NCBI GenBank assembly: GCA_016711875.1
Contig: JADJSD010000001.1
Coordinates: forward strand, 1,991,415-2,055,414
Length of the DNA stretch: 64,000 nt
Reading direction: 5' to 3'
From: Betaproteobacteria bacterium
GTDB taxonomy: Bacteria; Pseudomonadota; Gammaproteobacteria; Burkholderiales; Usitatibacteraceae
Under the pieces are notes generated by a model. It did not search any database. It was not told the DNA's origin and worked only from the letters and a program-made list of their open reading frames with translations. Positions 24,910 through 33,743 of the stretch are shown here, piece by piece. Both the position numbers and the translations under genes were made by a program. How positions within the stretch are numbered: position 1 is the stretch's first letter; each line of letters opens with the position of its first letter.

Positions 24910-25764
24910 CTATTTTGGCATGTCGGGCGCCGTGGCCGCCTCGATCGCCTGACGGAACGTCTTTGCCTGCGGGTGGTGCTTGGCGGCGTAGCCCGCGAAG
25001 CCGAGCGCGAGGACCAGCACGATCGCGAACGGCCACCACGTCTTCTTGATGACGCCGGCGACCCAGCCGGCTGCGTCCTCGTGTTTCGATCGGCGCGCGA
25101 GCCCGCCCGCCAGCATCGCGCCGAACGCCGCTTCCGTGAGGATGTCCGGCGCCGCCCAGACGAGGTAGCCGCTCGCCGCGAGCACCGCCAGCACGAGCAG
25201 CAGGCCCAGGATCACCATGCCCAGGTCGTCGCCGAGATCGAGGTCGAATCCGCCGCCGCTTCCGGAGGAGGACGCGTCGGATCCGGATGAACTCGCGAGG
25301 GCCCGTGCGTTCAGTTGCGGCGACGACAAGGCGCCCTTCGGCCCGCCCTCGACCCACGAACCGCTCGCGCCGCCGCCGTCGAATCCGCCGCCCTTGCCCG
25401 AAAATCCGCCGCCCGAACCGCCGCTGCCCTTGCCGGCGCCGATCGGGATGTCGAGCAGGTCCGCGCCGTCCACGAGCGAGTTGCCGGATTCCTTCCGCTC
25501 TTCGCCGTCGCCCACGCCGGCGTACTGCAGCCAGAGCCAGACGCCGAGGAGGAAGACGGCGTAGGCGATCGCGATCGCGATGGGGTAGCGCACCAGCATG
25601 GAGCCCACGCCGGCTTGAAGCATGACCCAGCTCGCAAGCATGGCCGTGAGCCCGCTTGAGGCGAGGATGAGGCTCATGTGGAAGCGCACCCACAGGCGTT
25701 CCACGATGCGTCGTTTCACGCCCTGGCGCGTCCACCCGGGGGCTTGCGGATTCCTGCGGGCCAT
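24910..25764 (-). CDS. Membrane protein with Gly/Ser-rich linker, unknown function
   Basis: A 284-residue protein. Residues 28-80 contain two membrane helices; residues 108-140 are a glycine-rich stretch (GSGGSGGGFSGKGGG then GGASGSW); residues 181-206 and 245-262 form more helices. The GGG-ASGSW pattern resembles the low-complexity tails of TPM-domain (YgcG-type) membrane proteins, but here it is internal and no TPM domain is seen. The ATG (MARRNPQAPGW) has a basic N-terminus. It is divergent from pyrG and 25 bp before mtnA. Confidence 0.75.
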   Translation of the reverse strand: MARRNPQAPGWTRQGVKRRIVERLWVRFHMSLILASSGLTAMLASWVMLQAGVGSMLVRYPIAIAIAYAVFLLGVWLWLQYAGVGDGEERKESGNSLVDGADLLDIPIGAGKGSGGSGGGFSGKGGGFDGGGASGSWVEGGPKGALSSPQLNARALASSSGSDASSSGSGGGFDLDLGDDLGMVILGLLLVLAVLAASGYLVWAAPDILTEAAFGAMLAGGLARRSKHEDAAGWVAGVIKKTWWPFAIVLVLALGFAGYAAKHHPQAKTFRQAIEAATAPDMPK

Positions 25765-25810
25765 GGTCTTTCCGTCGGTCGTCGTCGGGGCGAGTTTGCG
25801 CGAATCCCGG

Positions 25811-25816
25811 TAGAAT
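25811..25816 (+). promoter_or_regulatory. -10 element of pyrG
   Basis: TAGAAT in the context GGTAGAATAC lies 25 bp before the pyrG ATG. No convincing -35 is seen. The same GGTAGAAT context recurs before other operon heads in the window. Confidence 0.45.
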
Positions 25817-25841
25817 ACAAATTTCCCGCTGGGGGGTCGCA

Positions 25842-27512
25842 ATGACCAAGTACGTTTTCGTCACCGGTGGCGTGGTTTCCTCCCTGGGCAAGGGCATCGC
25901 CGCCGCCTCCCTCGCCGCGATCCTCGAATCGCGCAAGATCAAGGTCACCAACGTCAAGCTCGACCCCTACATCAACGTCGATCCGGGCACGATGTCGCCG
26001 TTCCAGCACGGCGAGGTCTTCGTCACCGACGATGGCGCGGAGACCGACCTGGACCTCGGCCACTACGAGCGCTTCATCTCCGGGAAGATGAAGAAGCTCA
26101 ACAACTTCACCACCGGCCAGATCTACGAGCGCGTCATCAACAAGGAACGGCGCGGCGACTACCTCGGCGGCACGGTGCAGGTGATCCCGCACATCACCGA
26201 CGAGATCAAGCTGAGCGTGAAGGCCGCCTGCAAGGACGTGGACGTCGGCATCATCGAGATCGGCGGCACGGTGGGCGACATCGAGTCGCTGCCCTTCCTG
26301 GAGGCCATCCGCCAGATCGGCATCGAGGAAGGCCGCAACAACACCTGCTACATCCACCTCACGCTCGTGCCGCACCTGGCGAGCGTGGGCGAGATCAAGA
26401 CCAAGCCCACCCAGCATTCCGTGAAGGAGCTGCGCGGCATCGGCATCCAGCCGGACGTGGTGATGTGCCGGTCCGAGCAGCCGGTCCCGGACGAGGACAA
26501 GCGCAAGATCGCCCTCTTCACCAACGTCGACCACCGCTCCGTCATCTCCTGCTACGACGTCAATTCGATCTACAAGATCCCGTCGATGCTGCACAAGCAG
26601 GGCCTGGACGAGATCGTGTGCCGCAAGCTCGACCTCGCCGCCTACCCGGCGGACCTCGCCATGTGGGACAGGATCGTCGATGCGCTCGAGCATCCCGAGC
26701 ACGAGGTCGACATCGCGATGGTCGGCAAGTACGTGGACCTGCAGGATTCCTACAAGAGCCTTTCCGAGGCGCTCATCCACGCCGGCATCCACACCCGCAC
26801 CAAGGTGAAGATCCACTACGTCGATTCCGAGCAGATCGAAGGCGACGTGGCCGATACGCTCAAGGACATGGACGCCATCCTCGTCCCGGGCGGCTTCGGC
26901 AAGCGCGGCATCGAGGGCAAGATCGCCGCGGTGCGCTTCGCCCGCGAGAACAAGGTGCCTTACCTGGGCATTTGCCTGGGGATGCAGATCGCGGTGATCG
27001 AGGCGGCGCGCAATCTCTGCGGCCTGGAGGGCGCCAACTCCACGGAGTTCGATCCCGACACGCCGCACCCGGTCGTGGCGCTCATCACCGAGTGGCAGGA
27101 CCGCGACGGCCGGATCGAGAAGCGCGACGCCAGCTCCAACCTGGGCGGCACCATGCGCCTGGGCGCGCAGCCGTGCAACGTGAAGAAGGGCTCGCTCGCG
27201 CACAAGATCTACGGCAGGGACGTCGTCGCCGAACGCCACCGGCACCGCTACGAGGTGAACGACCAGTACGTCGCCCGCCTGGAGGCCGCGGGCCTCACGA
27301 TCAGCGCGCGCACGCAAAGCGAGAACCTGGTGGAGATCTCGGAGCGCTCGGACCATCCGTGGTTCTTCGGGTGCCAGTACCACCCGGAATTCACTTCCAC
27401 CCCGCGCACCGGGCATCCGCTTTTCATCTCCTACGTGAAGGCGGCCCTGGAGCAGCATCGCAGGCGCGTGCCCGAGCCGGGGCTGAAGGTGATTGGCGGC
27501 TCCGCCGCGTAA
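25842..27512 (+). CDS. pyrG: CTP synthase
   Basis: This 556-residue enzyme makes CTP from UTP, ATP and glutamine. The N-terminal synthetase domain opens with the invariant KYVFVTGGVVSSLGKGI and carries LDPYINVDPGTMSPFQHGEV; the C-terminal class I glutaminase domain has the nucleophile in YLGICLGMQ and the His-Glu pair in YHPEF. Length is as usual. A G-rich ribosome site (GGGGGG) precedes the ATG. It begins the plus-strand stretch leading to kdsA. Confidence 0.97.
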   Translation: MTKYVFVTGGVVSSLGKGIAAASLAAILESRKIKVTNVKLDPYINVDPGTMSPFQHGEVFVTDDGAETDLDLGHYERFISGKMKKLNNFTTGQIYERVINKERRGDYLGGTVQVIPHITDEIKLSVKAACKDVDVGIIEIGGTVGDIESLPFLEAIRQIGIEEGRNNTCYIHLTLVPHLASVGEIKTKPTQHSVKELRGIGIQPDVVMCRSEQPVPDEDKRKIALFTNVDHRSVISCYDVNSIYKIPSMLHKQGLDEIVCRKLDLAAYPADLAMWDRIVDALEHPEHEVDIAMVGKYVDLQDSYKSLSEALIHAGIHTRTKVKIHYVDSEQIEGDVADTLKDMDAILVPGGFGKRGIEGKIAAVRFARENKVPYLGICLGMQIAVIEAARNLCGLEGANSTEFDPDTPHPVVALITEWQDRDGRIEKRDASSNLGGTMRLGAQPCNVKKGSLAHKIYGRDVVAERHRHRYEVNDQYVARLEAAGLTISARTQSENLVEISERSDHPWFFGCQYHPEFTSTPRTGHPLFISYVKAALEQHRRRVPEPGLKVIGGSAA

Positions 27513-27520
27513 GGCGGTTC

Positions 27521-27715
27521 ACGCCGATGAACGCCGATAGAAGCCCGCCGATTGCCGCCGATAAGATCTAGCCGATCGCTCCGGCCGGGCAGCTTTCCGA
27601 GGGCATGCGTATCGATGCCTTTGGCGGTCTGTCGGATTGTCGCGCGGCGTGCAGATCGCTTTCAGGAATCATCGGCGTTCATCGGCGCGCTTCTATCGGC
27701 GTTCATCGGCGTTTC
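27521..27715. repeat. Inverted repeat built of ACGCCGATGA units (copy A)
   Basis: The 42-bp left arm (27521-27562) and right arm (27671-27712) match at 38 positions when one is reverse-complemented; each is made of the unit ACGCCGATGA in tandem. The loop is about 108 bp. The sequence just right of the arm (GTTTCCAAAGACTTT) recurs next to copy B at 32013 with one change. It fills the pyrG-kdsA gap. Related copies are at 31860 and 37631. Confidence 0.8.
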
Positions 27716-27766
27716 CAAAGACTTTGGGCGGCATCACTCCCCGCCGTCCCTCATGAGGCAACCAGC

Positions 27767-28603
27767 ATGAAACTCTGCGGATTCGACGTCGGCCTCGACC
27801 AGCCCTTCTTCCTCATCGCCGGCCCGTGCGTGGTCGAGAGCGAGCAGCTCCAGATGGACGTCGCCGGCCAGCTGAAGGAAATCACCGCTTCTCTCGCCAT
27901 CCCCTTCATCTTCAAGTCCAGCTACGACAAGGCCAACCGCTCCAGCGGCAAGAGCTTCCGTGGCCCCGGGATGGAGAAAGGCCTCGAGATCCTCGCCAAG
28001 GTGAGCTCCACCCTCGGCGTCCCGGTCCTCACCGACGTGCACACCGAACAGGAAGTGCCGGAAGTGGCGAAGCACGTGGACGTGCTGCAGACCCCCGCGT
28101 TCCTGTGTCGCCAGACGGACTTCATCCACGCCGTCGCCCGCTCGGGCAAGCCGGTCAACATCAAGAAGGGCCAGTTCCTCGCGCCCCACGACATGAAGAA
28201 CGTCGTGGACAAGGCACGCGAGGCGAGCGGCACCGACAACATCCTGGTGTGCGAGCGCGGCGTCTCGTTCGGCTACAACAACCTCGTCTCCGACATGCGC
28301 TCGCTCGCGATCATGCGCGAGACCGGCTGCCCCGTCGTGATGGATGCCACCCACTCGGTGCAGCTGCCGGGCGGGCAGGGCACCTCCTCGGGCGGACAGC
28401 GCGAGTTCGTTCCGGTGCTCGCCCGCGCGGCCGTCGCCACGGGCGTCTCGGGCCTCTTCATGGAGACGCACCCGGATCCGGCGAAAGCCCTGTCGGATGG
28501 CCCCAACGCCTGGCCGCTGCCGCGCATGCGCGAGTTGCTGGAGACGCTCAAGGAGATCGATCTCCTGGTGAAACGGCGGGGCTTCGCGGAAAGCGGCCTG
28601 TAG
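27767..28603 (+). CDS. kdsA: 3-deoxy-8-phosphooctulonate synthase (KDO-8-P synthase)
   Basis: A 278-residue cytoplasmic enzyme that condenses PEP with arabinose-5-phosphate for lipopolysaccharide KDO. Hallmarks are FFLIAGPCVVES, FKSSYDKANRSS, FRGPGM, LTDVHTEQE, NIKKGQFLAPHDM and MDATHSVQLPGG. The normal length is about 280. The start ATG has GAGG ahead of it. In relatives kdsA is usually between pyrG and eno; here eno is 26 kb downstream. Confidence 0.97.
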   Translation: MKLCGFDVGLDQPFFLIAGPCVVESEQLQMDVAGQLKEITASLAIPFIFKSSYDKANRSSGKSFRGPGMEKGLEILAKVSSTLGVPVLTDVHTEQEVPEVAKHVDVLQTPAFLCRQTDFIHAVARSGKPVNIKKGQFLAPHDMKNVVDKAREASGTDNILVCERGVSFGYNNLVSDMRSLAIMRETGCPVVMDATHSVQLPGGQGTSSGGQREFVPVLARAAVATGVSGLFMETHPDPAKALSDGPNAWPLPRMRELLETLKEIDLLVKRRGFAESGL

Positions 28604-28666
28604 TCCCGATGCCGTAATGCCGCCCGCCGCGGCGCGACACACCGTCCTTTCCCTTCCGGAGTTTCC

Positions 28667-29602
28667 ATGAAGATCCTCGTCCTCGGCGCCGGCGGCATCG
28701 GCGGGTATTTCGGCGGACGTCTTGCGCAAGGCGGCGCCGACGTCACTTTCCTCGTGCGCGAGAAACGCGCCGCGCAGATCGCCGCGAACGGCCTCGTCAT
28801 CGAAAGCCCGAACGGCAACGCCACCATCGTCGCGAAGACCGTCACGGCGGAAGGCATGAAGCCGGGGTACGACCTCGTCCTATTCACCTGCAAGGCCTAC
28901 GACCTCGATTCGGCCATGGACGCGATCGCACCCGCGATGACGGGCGAGTGCGTCGTCGTGCCGATGCTCAACGGCATCTCGCACCTGGAGCGGCTCGACG
29001 CCCGTTTCGGCAAGGCGAAGGTGATGGGCGGCACGTGCCAGATCAACGTGACGCTCGGGCCCGACGGCACCGTGAAGCACATGGAGCCGCTCAACCGCCT
29101 GACCTTCGGCGAGCGCGACGGCGCGCAAAGCCCGAGAGCGAAGGCGTTCGCCGCCGAACTGGCGAAGTCTTCCATCGACTGGACGCTCTCGCCCACGATC
29201 GAGCAGGACATGTGGGAGAAGCTCATGTTCCTGTCGGTGCTCGCGGCCGTCACGTGCCTCTTCCGCGGCAATATCGGGGAGGTCCTTTCGGCGCCGGGCG
29301 GACGGGCCACGCTCGAACGGGCGATCGCCGCCAACATCGAGATCGTCGCGAAATGCGCGGCGCCGCCGCGCGAGAAGATCATCGAGTGGGCGCGTGGCCG
29401 CCTGCTCACGCCCGGCCCGGCGGCCTCGTCGATGCTGCGCGACGTGGAGCGCGGAAATCCCGTCGAGGCCGATCATATCGTCGGCTTCATGCTCGAGCGG
29501 GCGAGGGAGCACGGCGTGGACGAGACGATCCTCGCGCTCGCCTTCGCGCACCTCAAGACGTACGAGGCGCGCCGCGCCGCGGGGCGGCTGCCGGCGGCGT
29601 AG
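28667..29602 (+). CDS. panE: 2-dehydropantoate 2-reductase family protein
   Basis: A 311-residue NADPH-dependent ketopantoate reductase of the pantothenate/CoA pathway, or a paralogue. The nucleotide-binding GAGGIGGYFGG starts at residue 7. VVPMLNGISHLERLDARF and the central WEKLMFLSVLAAVTCL with the catalytic-lysine-type region follow, then the C-terminal helical domain (SSMLRDVERGNPVEADHIVGFM). Several PanE-like paralogues act on other keto acids, so the exact substrate is not certain. Confidence 0.85.
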   Translation: MKILVLGAGGIGGYFGGRLAQGGADVTFLVREKRAAQIAANGLVIESPNGNATIVAKTVTAEGMKPGYDLVLFTCKAYDLDSAMDAIAPAMTGECVVVPMLNGISHLERLDARFGKAKVMGGTCQINVTLGPDGTVKHMEPLNRLTFGERDGAQSPRAKAFAAELAKSSIDWTLSPTIEQDMWEKLMFLSVLAAVTCLFRGNIGEVLSAPGGRATLERAIAANIEIVAKCAAPPREKIIEWARGRLLTPGPAASSMLRDVERGNPVEADHIVGFMLERAREHGVDETILALAFAHLKTYEARRAAGRLPAA

Positions 29603-29812
29603 CAGCCTTCGATCGCGCGCTGCACCGATGTCTCCTGTCGTCCGACGACGACATGCAGAATATCCACGCTTCGCGCCGAACGCAGAATATTCGCGGTTAC
29701 ATGCGCAACGATCCTCCCTAGAGTTCGCCCCGTGGTGCCGTCCAGTGCGCCACGACGCGATCAAAGCTTGCGCGCGGCGATCGCGCCCAACGACATTCCA
29801 GGGAGAACATCC

Positions 29813-31243
29813 ATGCGGGGATTTCGCAGAACCGGGGCCGTGGTCGCACTCGCGACGGCAGGCCTCTTCACGCAGCCGGCCTTCGCGGCCGATACCGTGG
29901 TCGTGCAATGGGACGCGGCGGCACTCGAGGCCATTCGCGTCACGCATCCGGGACCGCCCATCGTGGCGCGCGCCCTCGCCATCGCCCACACCTGCATGTA
30001 CGACGCCTGGGCGGCGTACGACGCCAACGCGTACGGTACGCGACTCAAGGGCAACTTGCGCCGACCGTCATCCGAGCGTACCGAGGCCAACAAGAACAAG
30101 GCCGTGAGCTACGGCGCCTACCGGGCCCTCGTGGATCTTTTTCCGAGCGAGAAGCCGCAGTTCGACGCGCTCATGACGAGCCTGGGCTATTCGCCGCTCG
30201 ACACGACGACGGACACGAAGACGCCCGCCGGTATCGGCAACGTCGCGTGCAAGGCCGTGCTGGACTACCGCCACAAGGACGGCTCGAACCAGCTGGGCGA
30301 GAAGAACGGCGGTGCGCCGTACAGCGACTGGACGGGATACGTGCCGGTCAATACGCCCGACACGGTGGTGAACTTGAACCGCTGGCAGCCGCTGCGCGTG
30401 GGCACGACGGTGCAGAAGTTCATCACGCCGCACTGGCGCGAGGTGAAGCCCTTCGCGCTCAGGAAGGCCTCGCAGTTCAGGCCGGAGCCACCGGCGAAGT
30501 TCCCGTCGTTCGACTTCACCGAGCAGGCCAAGCAGGTCCTCGCCTACAGTGCCGCGCTCAACGACGAGCAGAAGGTGATCGCGGAGTACTGGGCCGACGG
30601 CCCCTCCTCGGAGCTGCCGCCGGGCCACTGGGCGCTCTTCGCGCAGTTCGTCTCGCGCCGCGACGGCCACGGCGTGGACCGCGACACGAAGATGTTCTTC
30701 GCGATGACCAATGCCATCTTCGACGCGAGCATCGCCTCCTGGGAGGCCAAGCGCCACTACGACTACGTGCGCCCGGTGACGGCGATCAACGTGCTCTTCA
30801 AGGGCAAGATGGTCTCGGCGTGGGCTGGCCCCGGCCAGGGCACGAGGCTCATCCCGGGCGAGACGTGGCGCCCGTACCAGGCGGCGGACGTGGTGACGCC
30901 GCCCTTCTCGGAATACGTGTCCGGTCACAGCATCTTCAGCATGGCCGGCGCGACGGTGCTGCGCCTCTTCACGGGAAGCGACGTGTTCGGCCATTCGGTG
31001 ACCGTTCCCGCCGGCAGCTTGCGCGTCGAGCCGGGAATTGCGCCCACCAGGAACGTGACCCTCTCCTGGGCCCTGTTCACCGACGCGGCCAACGAGGCCG
31101 GCATCTCGCGGCGCTACGGCGGCATCCACTTCATCGACGGTGACCTCGTCTCGCGCGAGATGGGCGTGGAGGTGGGCGAGCAGGCCTACAAGGCGGCGCT
31201 CGACTACTTCGACGGCAAGGGCCGCGATCGCGACGACGACTGA
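29813..31243 (+). CDS. Vanadium-dependent haloperoxidase-like phosphatase-superfamily protein
   Basis: A 476-residue protein with a signal peptide (VALATAGLFTQPAFA) and a C-terminal PAP2/haloperoxidase domain. The vanadate or phosphate site is intact: K313 and R320 in KRHYDYVRP, S370-G371-H372 in YVSGHS, and R433 with H439 in SRRYGGIH. H372 is the acid-base His and H439 the vanadate-binding His. It may oxidise halides with peroxide or act as an acid phosphatase; the sequence does not separate these. It stands alone, between panE and a DUF302 gene, and the ~210 bp upstream contain a repeated GCAGAATAT element. Confidence 0.85.
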   Translation: MRGFRRTGAVVALATAGLFTQPAFAADTVVVQWDAAALEAIRVTHPGPPIVARALAIAHTCMYDAWAAYDANAYGTRLKGNLRRPSSERTEANKNKAVSYGAYRALVDLFPSEKPQFDALMTSLGYSPLDTTTDTKTPAGIGNVACKAVLDYRHKDGSNQLGEKNGGAPYSDWTGYVPVNTPDTVVNLNRWQPLRVGTTVQKFITPHWREVKPFALRKASQFRPEPPAKFPSFDFTEQAKQVLAYSAALNDEQKVIAEYWADGPSSELPPGHWALFAQFVSRRDGHGVDRDTKMFFAMTNAIFDASIASWEAKRHYDYVRPVTAINVLFKGKMVSAWAGPGQGTRLIPGETWRPYQAADVVTPPFSEYVSGHSIFSMAGATVLRLFTGSDVFGHSVTVPAGSLRVEPGIAPTRNVTLSWALFTDAANEAGISRRYGGIHFIDGDLVSREMGVEVGEQAYKAALDYFDGKGRDRDDD

Positions 31244-31267
31244 TTCGCGTAGCATCGACCTGGTAGC

Positions 31268-31291
31268 GGGTTCCGCCTTCGGGCGGGGCCC
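31268..31291 (+). terminator. Terminator-like hairpin after the haloperoxidase gene
   Basis: GGGTTCCGCC and GGCGGGGCCC pair as a 10-bp stem (two G-T wobbles) around a TTCG tetraloop, 24 bp after the stop. A TCGTTTT stretch follows 7 nt later rather than directly, so termination strength is uncertain. Confidence 0.4.
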
Positions 31292-31328
31292 GCATGTCGT
31301 TTTCCCACCCGACCCGAAAGCCCCTCCG

Positions 31329-31766
31329 ATGAAAAGAACGCTCGCCGCTTCGCTTCTCCTGCTCGCCAGCCTGGGCGCCGCCGCCGATTCCGGCATCGTC
31401 GCCAAGGAGAGCCGTCACACGGTTCCGGAAACCATCGCCCGCCTCGAGGCTGTCCTGAAGGCGAAGGGCATCACCGTCTTCGCGCGCATCGACCATTCGG
31501 GCGAGGCCGAGAAGGCGGGGCTCAGGATGCGGCCGACGCAACTCCTCGTGTTCGGCAATCCCAAGGCCGGCACGCCGATGATGGTGGCCGCGCCCTCGCT
31601 CGCCATCGACCTGCCGCTCAAGGCGCTGGCGTGGCAGGACGAAAACGGCAAGGTATGGCTGGGCTACAACGACCCGGCGATGCTCCGGAAGCGCCATGGC
31701 ATCGCGGAGGATGCCTCGAAGCCGCTCGGTGCTGTCGCGGGGTTGGTGGAGGAGGCTTTGAAGTAG
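31329..31766 (+). CDS. DUF302-domain secreted protein
   Basis: A 145-residue protein with a signal peptide (MKRTLAASLLLLASLGAAA). The DUF302 domain runs through ETIARLEAVLKAKGITVFARIDHSGEAEKAGL, RPTQLLVFGNPKAGTPMM and DLPLKALAWQDENGKVWLGYNDP. Function of the family is not established; members occur alone or with heavy-metal and stress genes. It is preceded by the hairpin at 31268. Confidence 0.88.
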   Translation: MKRTLAASLLLLASLGAAADSGIVAKESRHTVPETIARLEAVLKAKGITVFARIDHSGEAEKAGLRMRPTQLLVFGNPKAGTPMMVAAPSLAIDLPLKALAWQDENGKVWLGYNDPAMLRKRHGIAEDASKPLGAVAGLVEEALK

Positions 31767-31859
31767 GCTTCCCGCTTTGCGGGTGGGCAAGGCTTTGGAA
31801 CCGCTTGCGGACTTCCCGATGGCAGGCGGTGGCGAGTTCAGTGGGCCAACTTCTTTGGA

Positions 31860-32015
31860 ACGCCGATGAACGCCGATGTCACGCCGATGAACGCCGATGA
31901 ATCAGTGGCGTCGTGTCATGGCAGCCGGCAATCCCCGGTCATCGATCGCAAGCGATTGCCGGATTTTCAGTCCGCAATCGGCGTTCATCGGCGTGACATC
32001 GGCGTTCATCGGCGT
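31860..32015. repeat. Nested inverted repeat of ACGCCGATGA units (copy B)
   Basis: A perfect 39-bp inverted repeat: left arm 31860-31898, right arm 31977-32015, each with tandem ACGCCGATGA units. Inside the 78-bp loop lies a second stem, CCGGCAATC (31925-31933) with GATTGCCGG (31954-31962). Together with flanks it fills the 357-bp gap 31767-32123 between the DUF302 and GMC genes; no gene is seen there. The right flank GTTTCCAGAGACTTT matches copy A. Confidence 0.85.
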
Positions 32016-32123
32016 TTCCAGAGACTTTCAGCCCGCAACACTCCCCACCGGTTACAAACCCTTTCAACCGCCCCGCCCGCGCCCTCTGCGTCCCGCAGCC
32101 GGTTTTGCTAGCATGGCCCCACC

Positions 32124-33743
32124 ATGTCCGCTCCCCGTGAGTTCGATTACGTCGTCGTCGGCGCCGGCAGCGCCGGCTGCATCCTCGCCAACCGCCTGAG
32201 CGCGGGCGGCAAGTCCTCGGTGCTGCTCCTCGAGGCGGGCGGCAAGGACGACTGGTTCTGGATCAGGATCCCGGTCGGCTACCTCTACACCATCGGCAAC
32301 CCCCGCACGGACTGGTGCTTCAGGACCGAGCCCGATGAGGGCCTCAACGGCCGCCAGCTCGGGTATGCGCGCGGCAAGGTGCTGGGCGGCTGCTCGTCCA
32401 TCAACGCCATGGTCTACATGCGCGGCCAGCGCGAGGATTACGACCACTGGGCATCGCTCGGCAACCGGGGCTGGGGCTGGGACGACATCCTTCCGATCTA
32501 CCGCGACCTGGAGGATTTCTTCGCGGGCGCGAACGAGTTCCACGGCGCCGGCGGCGAGCTTCGCGTGGAGGAACCGCGCGTGAAATGGGAGATCCTCGAC
32601 GCCTGGCGCGAGGCGGCCGCGCAATGCGGCATCCCGAAGATCGACGAGTTCAATCGCGGCGACAACTTCGGCAACGCGTACTTCCACATGAACCAGAAGG
32701 CGGGCCGGCGCTGGAGCGCGACGAACGCGTGGCTCGAGCCCGCCCGGGGCCGCCCGAACCTGGAGGTCGTCACGCGGGCGCACGCGACGAAGGTACGGGT
32801 GGAATCGAAAGACGGCCGCCGCCGCGCCACGGGGCTCGAGTACGTCGTCGAGGGGCAGGGGGCGCAAGTCGCGAGGGCCCGCAAGGCCGTGGTGCTCGCG
32901 GCCGGGGCCGTCGGCTCGCCGCAGCTCCTGCAGCTCTCGGGCATCGGGCCCGCGGCGCTGCTTTCGACGCATGGCATCCCCGTCGTTCACGAGCTGCCGG
33001 GCGTCGGCGAGAACCTGCACGACCACCTGCAGATCCGCATGGTCTACAAGGTTCACGGCGTGAAGACGCTCAACACCCGCGCGAACAGCCTCGTGGGGAA
33101 GGCGGCCATGGGCCTCGAGTACCTGCTGTTCAAGACGGGCCCGCTCACCATGCCGCCCTCGCAGCTCGGCGCGTTCGCGAAGAGCGACCCCTCGCAGCCC
33201 ACGGCCAACATCGAATGGCACGTGCAGCCGCTTTCCCTCGACAAGTTCGGCGACCCGCTGCATGCCTTCGACGCGATCACGCCCTCGGTGTGCAATCTCC
33301 GGCCCACCTCGCGCGGGTGGCTTCGCATCCGCAGCGCCGATCCGTTCGCCGCGCCCGAGATCAAGGTCAACTACCTGTCGACGGACCACGACCGCCAGGT
33401 GGCCGCGGACGGCATGCGGTTCACGCGCCGCGTGATGGCCTCGGAAGCGCTCGCGAAGTACCGGCCGCAGGAGTGGAAGCCCGGCCCGGCGCTCCAATCG
33501 CCGGAGGAACTCGCGAAGGCGGCGGGGGACCTGGGCACCACCATCTTCCACCCCGTCTCCACGTGCCGCATGGGCGCCGATCCGCTCGCCGTCGTGGATG
33601 ACCGGCTGCGTGTGCACGGGATCGAGGGGCTGCGCGTTATCGATGCATCCATCATGCCGCGCATCACGTCGGGCAACACCAACGCGCCGGCCTACGCGAT
33701 CGCGGAAAAGGGCGCCCGCATGCTTCTCGAGGATTTCCGTTGA
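32124..33743 (+). CDS. GMC-family FAD oxidoreductase (choline dehydrogenase-like)
   Basis: A 539-residue flavoprotein. The FAD site FDYVVVGAGSAGCILANRL is at the N-terminus; GMC signature 1 is seen as YARGKVLGGCSSINAMVYMRG and signature 2 as LAAGAVGSPQLLQLSGIGP. The catalytic His/Asn region is GTTIFHPVSTCRMG with the terminal SGNTNAPAYAIAEKGA. Substrates of this group are alcohols (choline, alkanols, polyethylene glycol). TAGCAT 9 bp before the ATG may be a -10, giving a very short leader. Its stop overlaps the next gene. Confidence 0.9.
   Translation: MSAPREFDYVVVGAGSAGCILANRLSAGGKSSVLLLEAGGKDDWFWIRIPVGYLYTIGNPRTDWCFRTEPDEGLNGRQLGYARGKVLGGCSSINAMVYMRGQREDYDHWASLGNRGWGWDDILPIYRDLEDFFAGANEFHGAGGELRVEEPRVKWEILDAWREAAAQCGIPKIDEFNRGDNFGNAYFHMNQKAGRRWSATNAWLEPARGRPNLEVVTRAHATKVRVESKDGRRRATGLEYVVEGQGAQVARARKAVVLAAGAVGSPQLLQLSGIGPAALLSTHGIPVVHELPGVGENLHDHLQIRMVYKVHGVKTLNTRANSLVGKAAMGLEYLLFKTGPLTMPPSQLGAFAKSDPSQPTANIEWHVQPLSLDKFGDPLHAFDAITPSVCNLRPTSRGWLRIRSADPFAAPEIKVNYLSTDHDRQVAADGMRFTRRVMASEALAKYRPQEWKPGPALQSPEELAKAAGDLGTTIFHPVSTCRMGADPLAVVDDRLRVHGIEGLRVIDASIMPRITSGNTNAPAYAIAEKGARMLLEDFR

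Noticed and set aside
31860..32015. Possible small CRISPR array from repeated ACGCCGATGA units
   Set aside because: Units are about 10 bp, tandem without unique spacers, arranged as an inverted repeat, and no cas genes are nearby.
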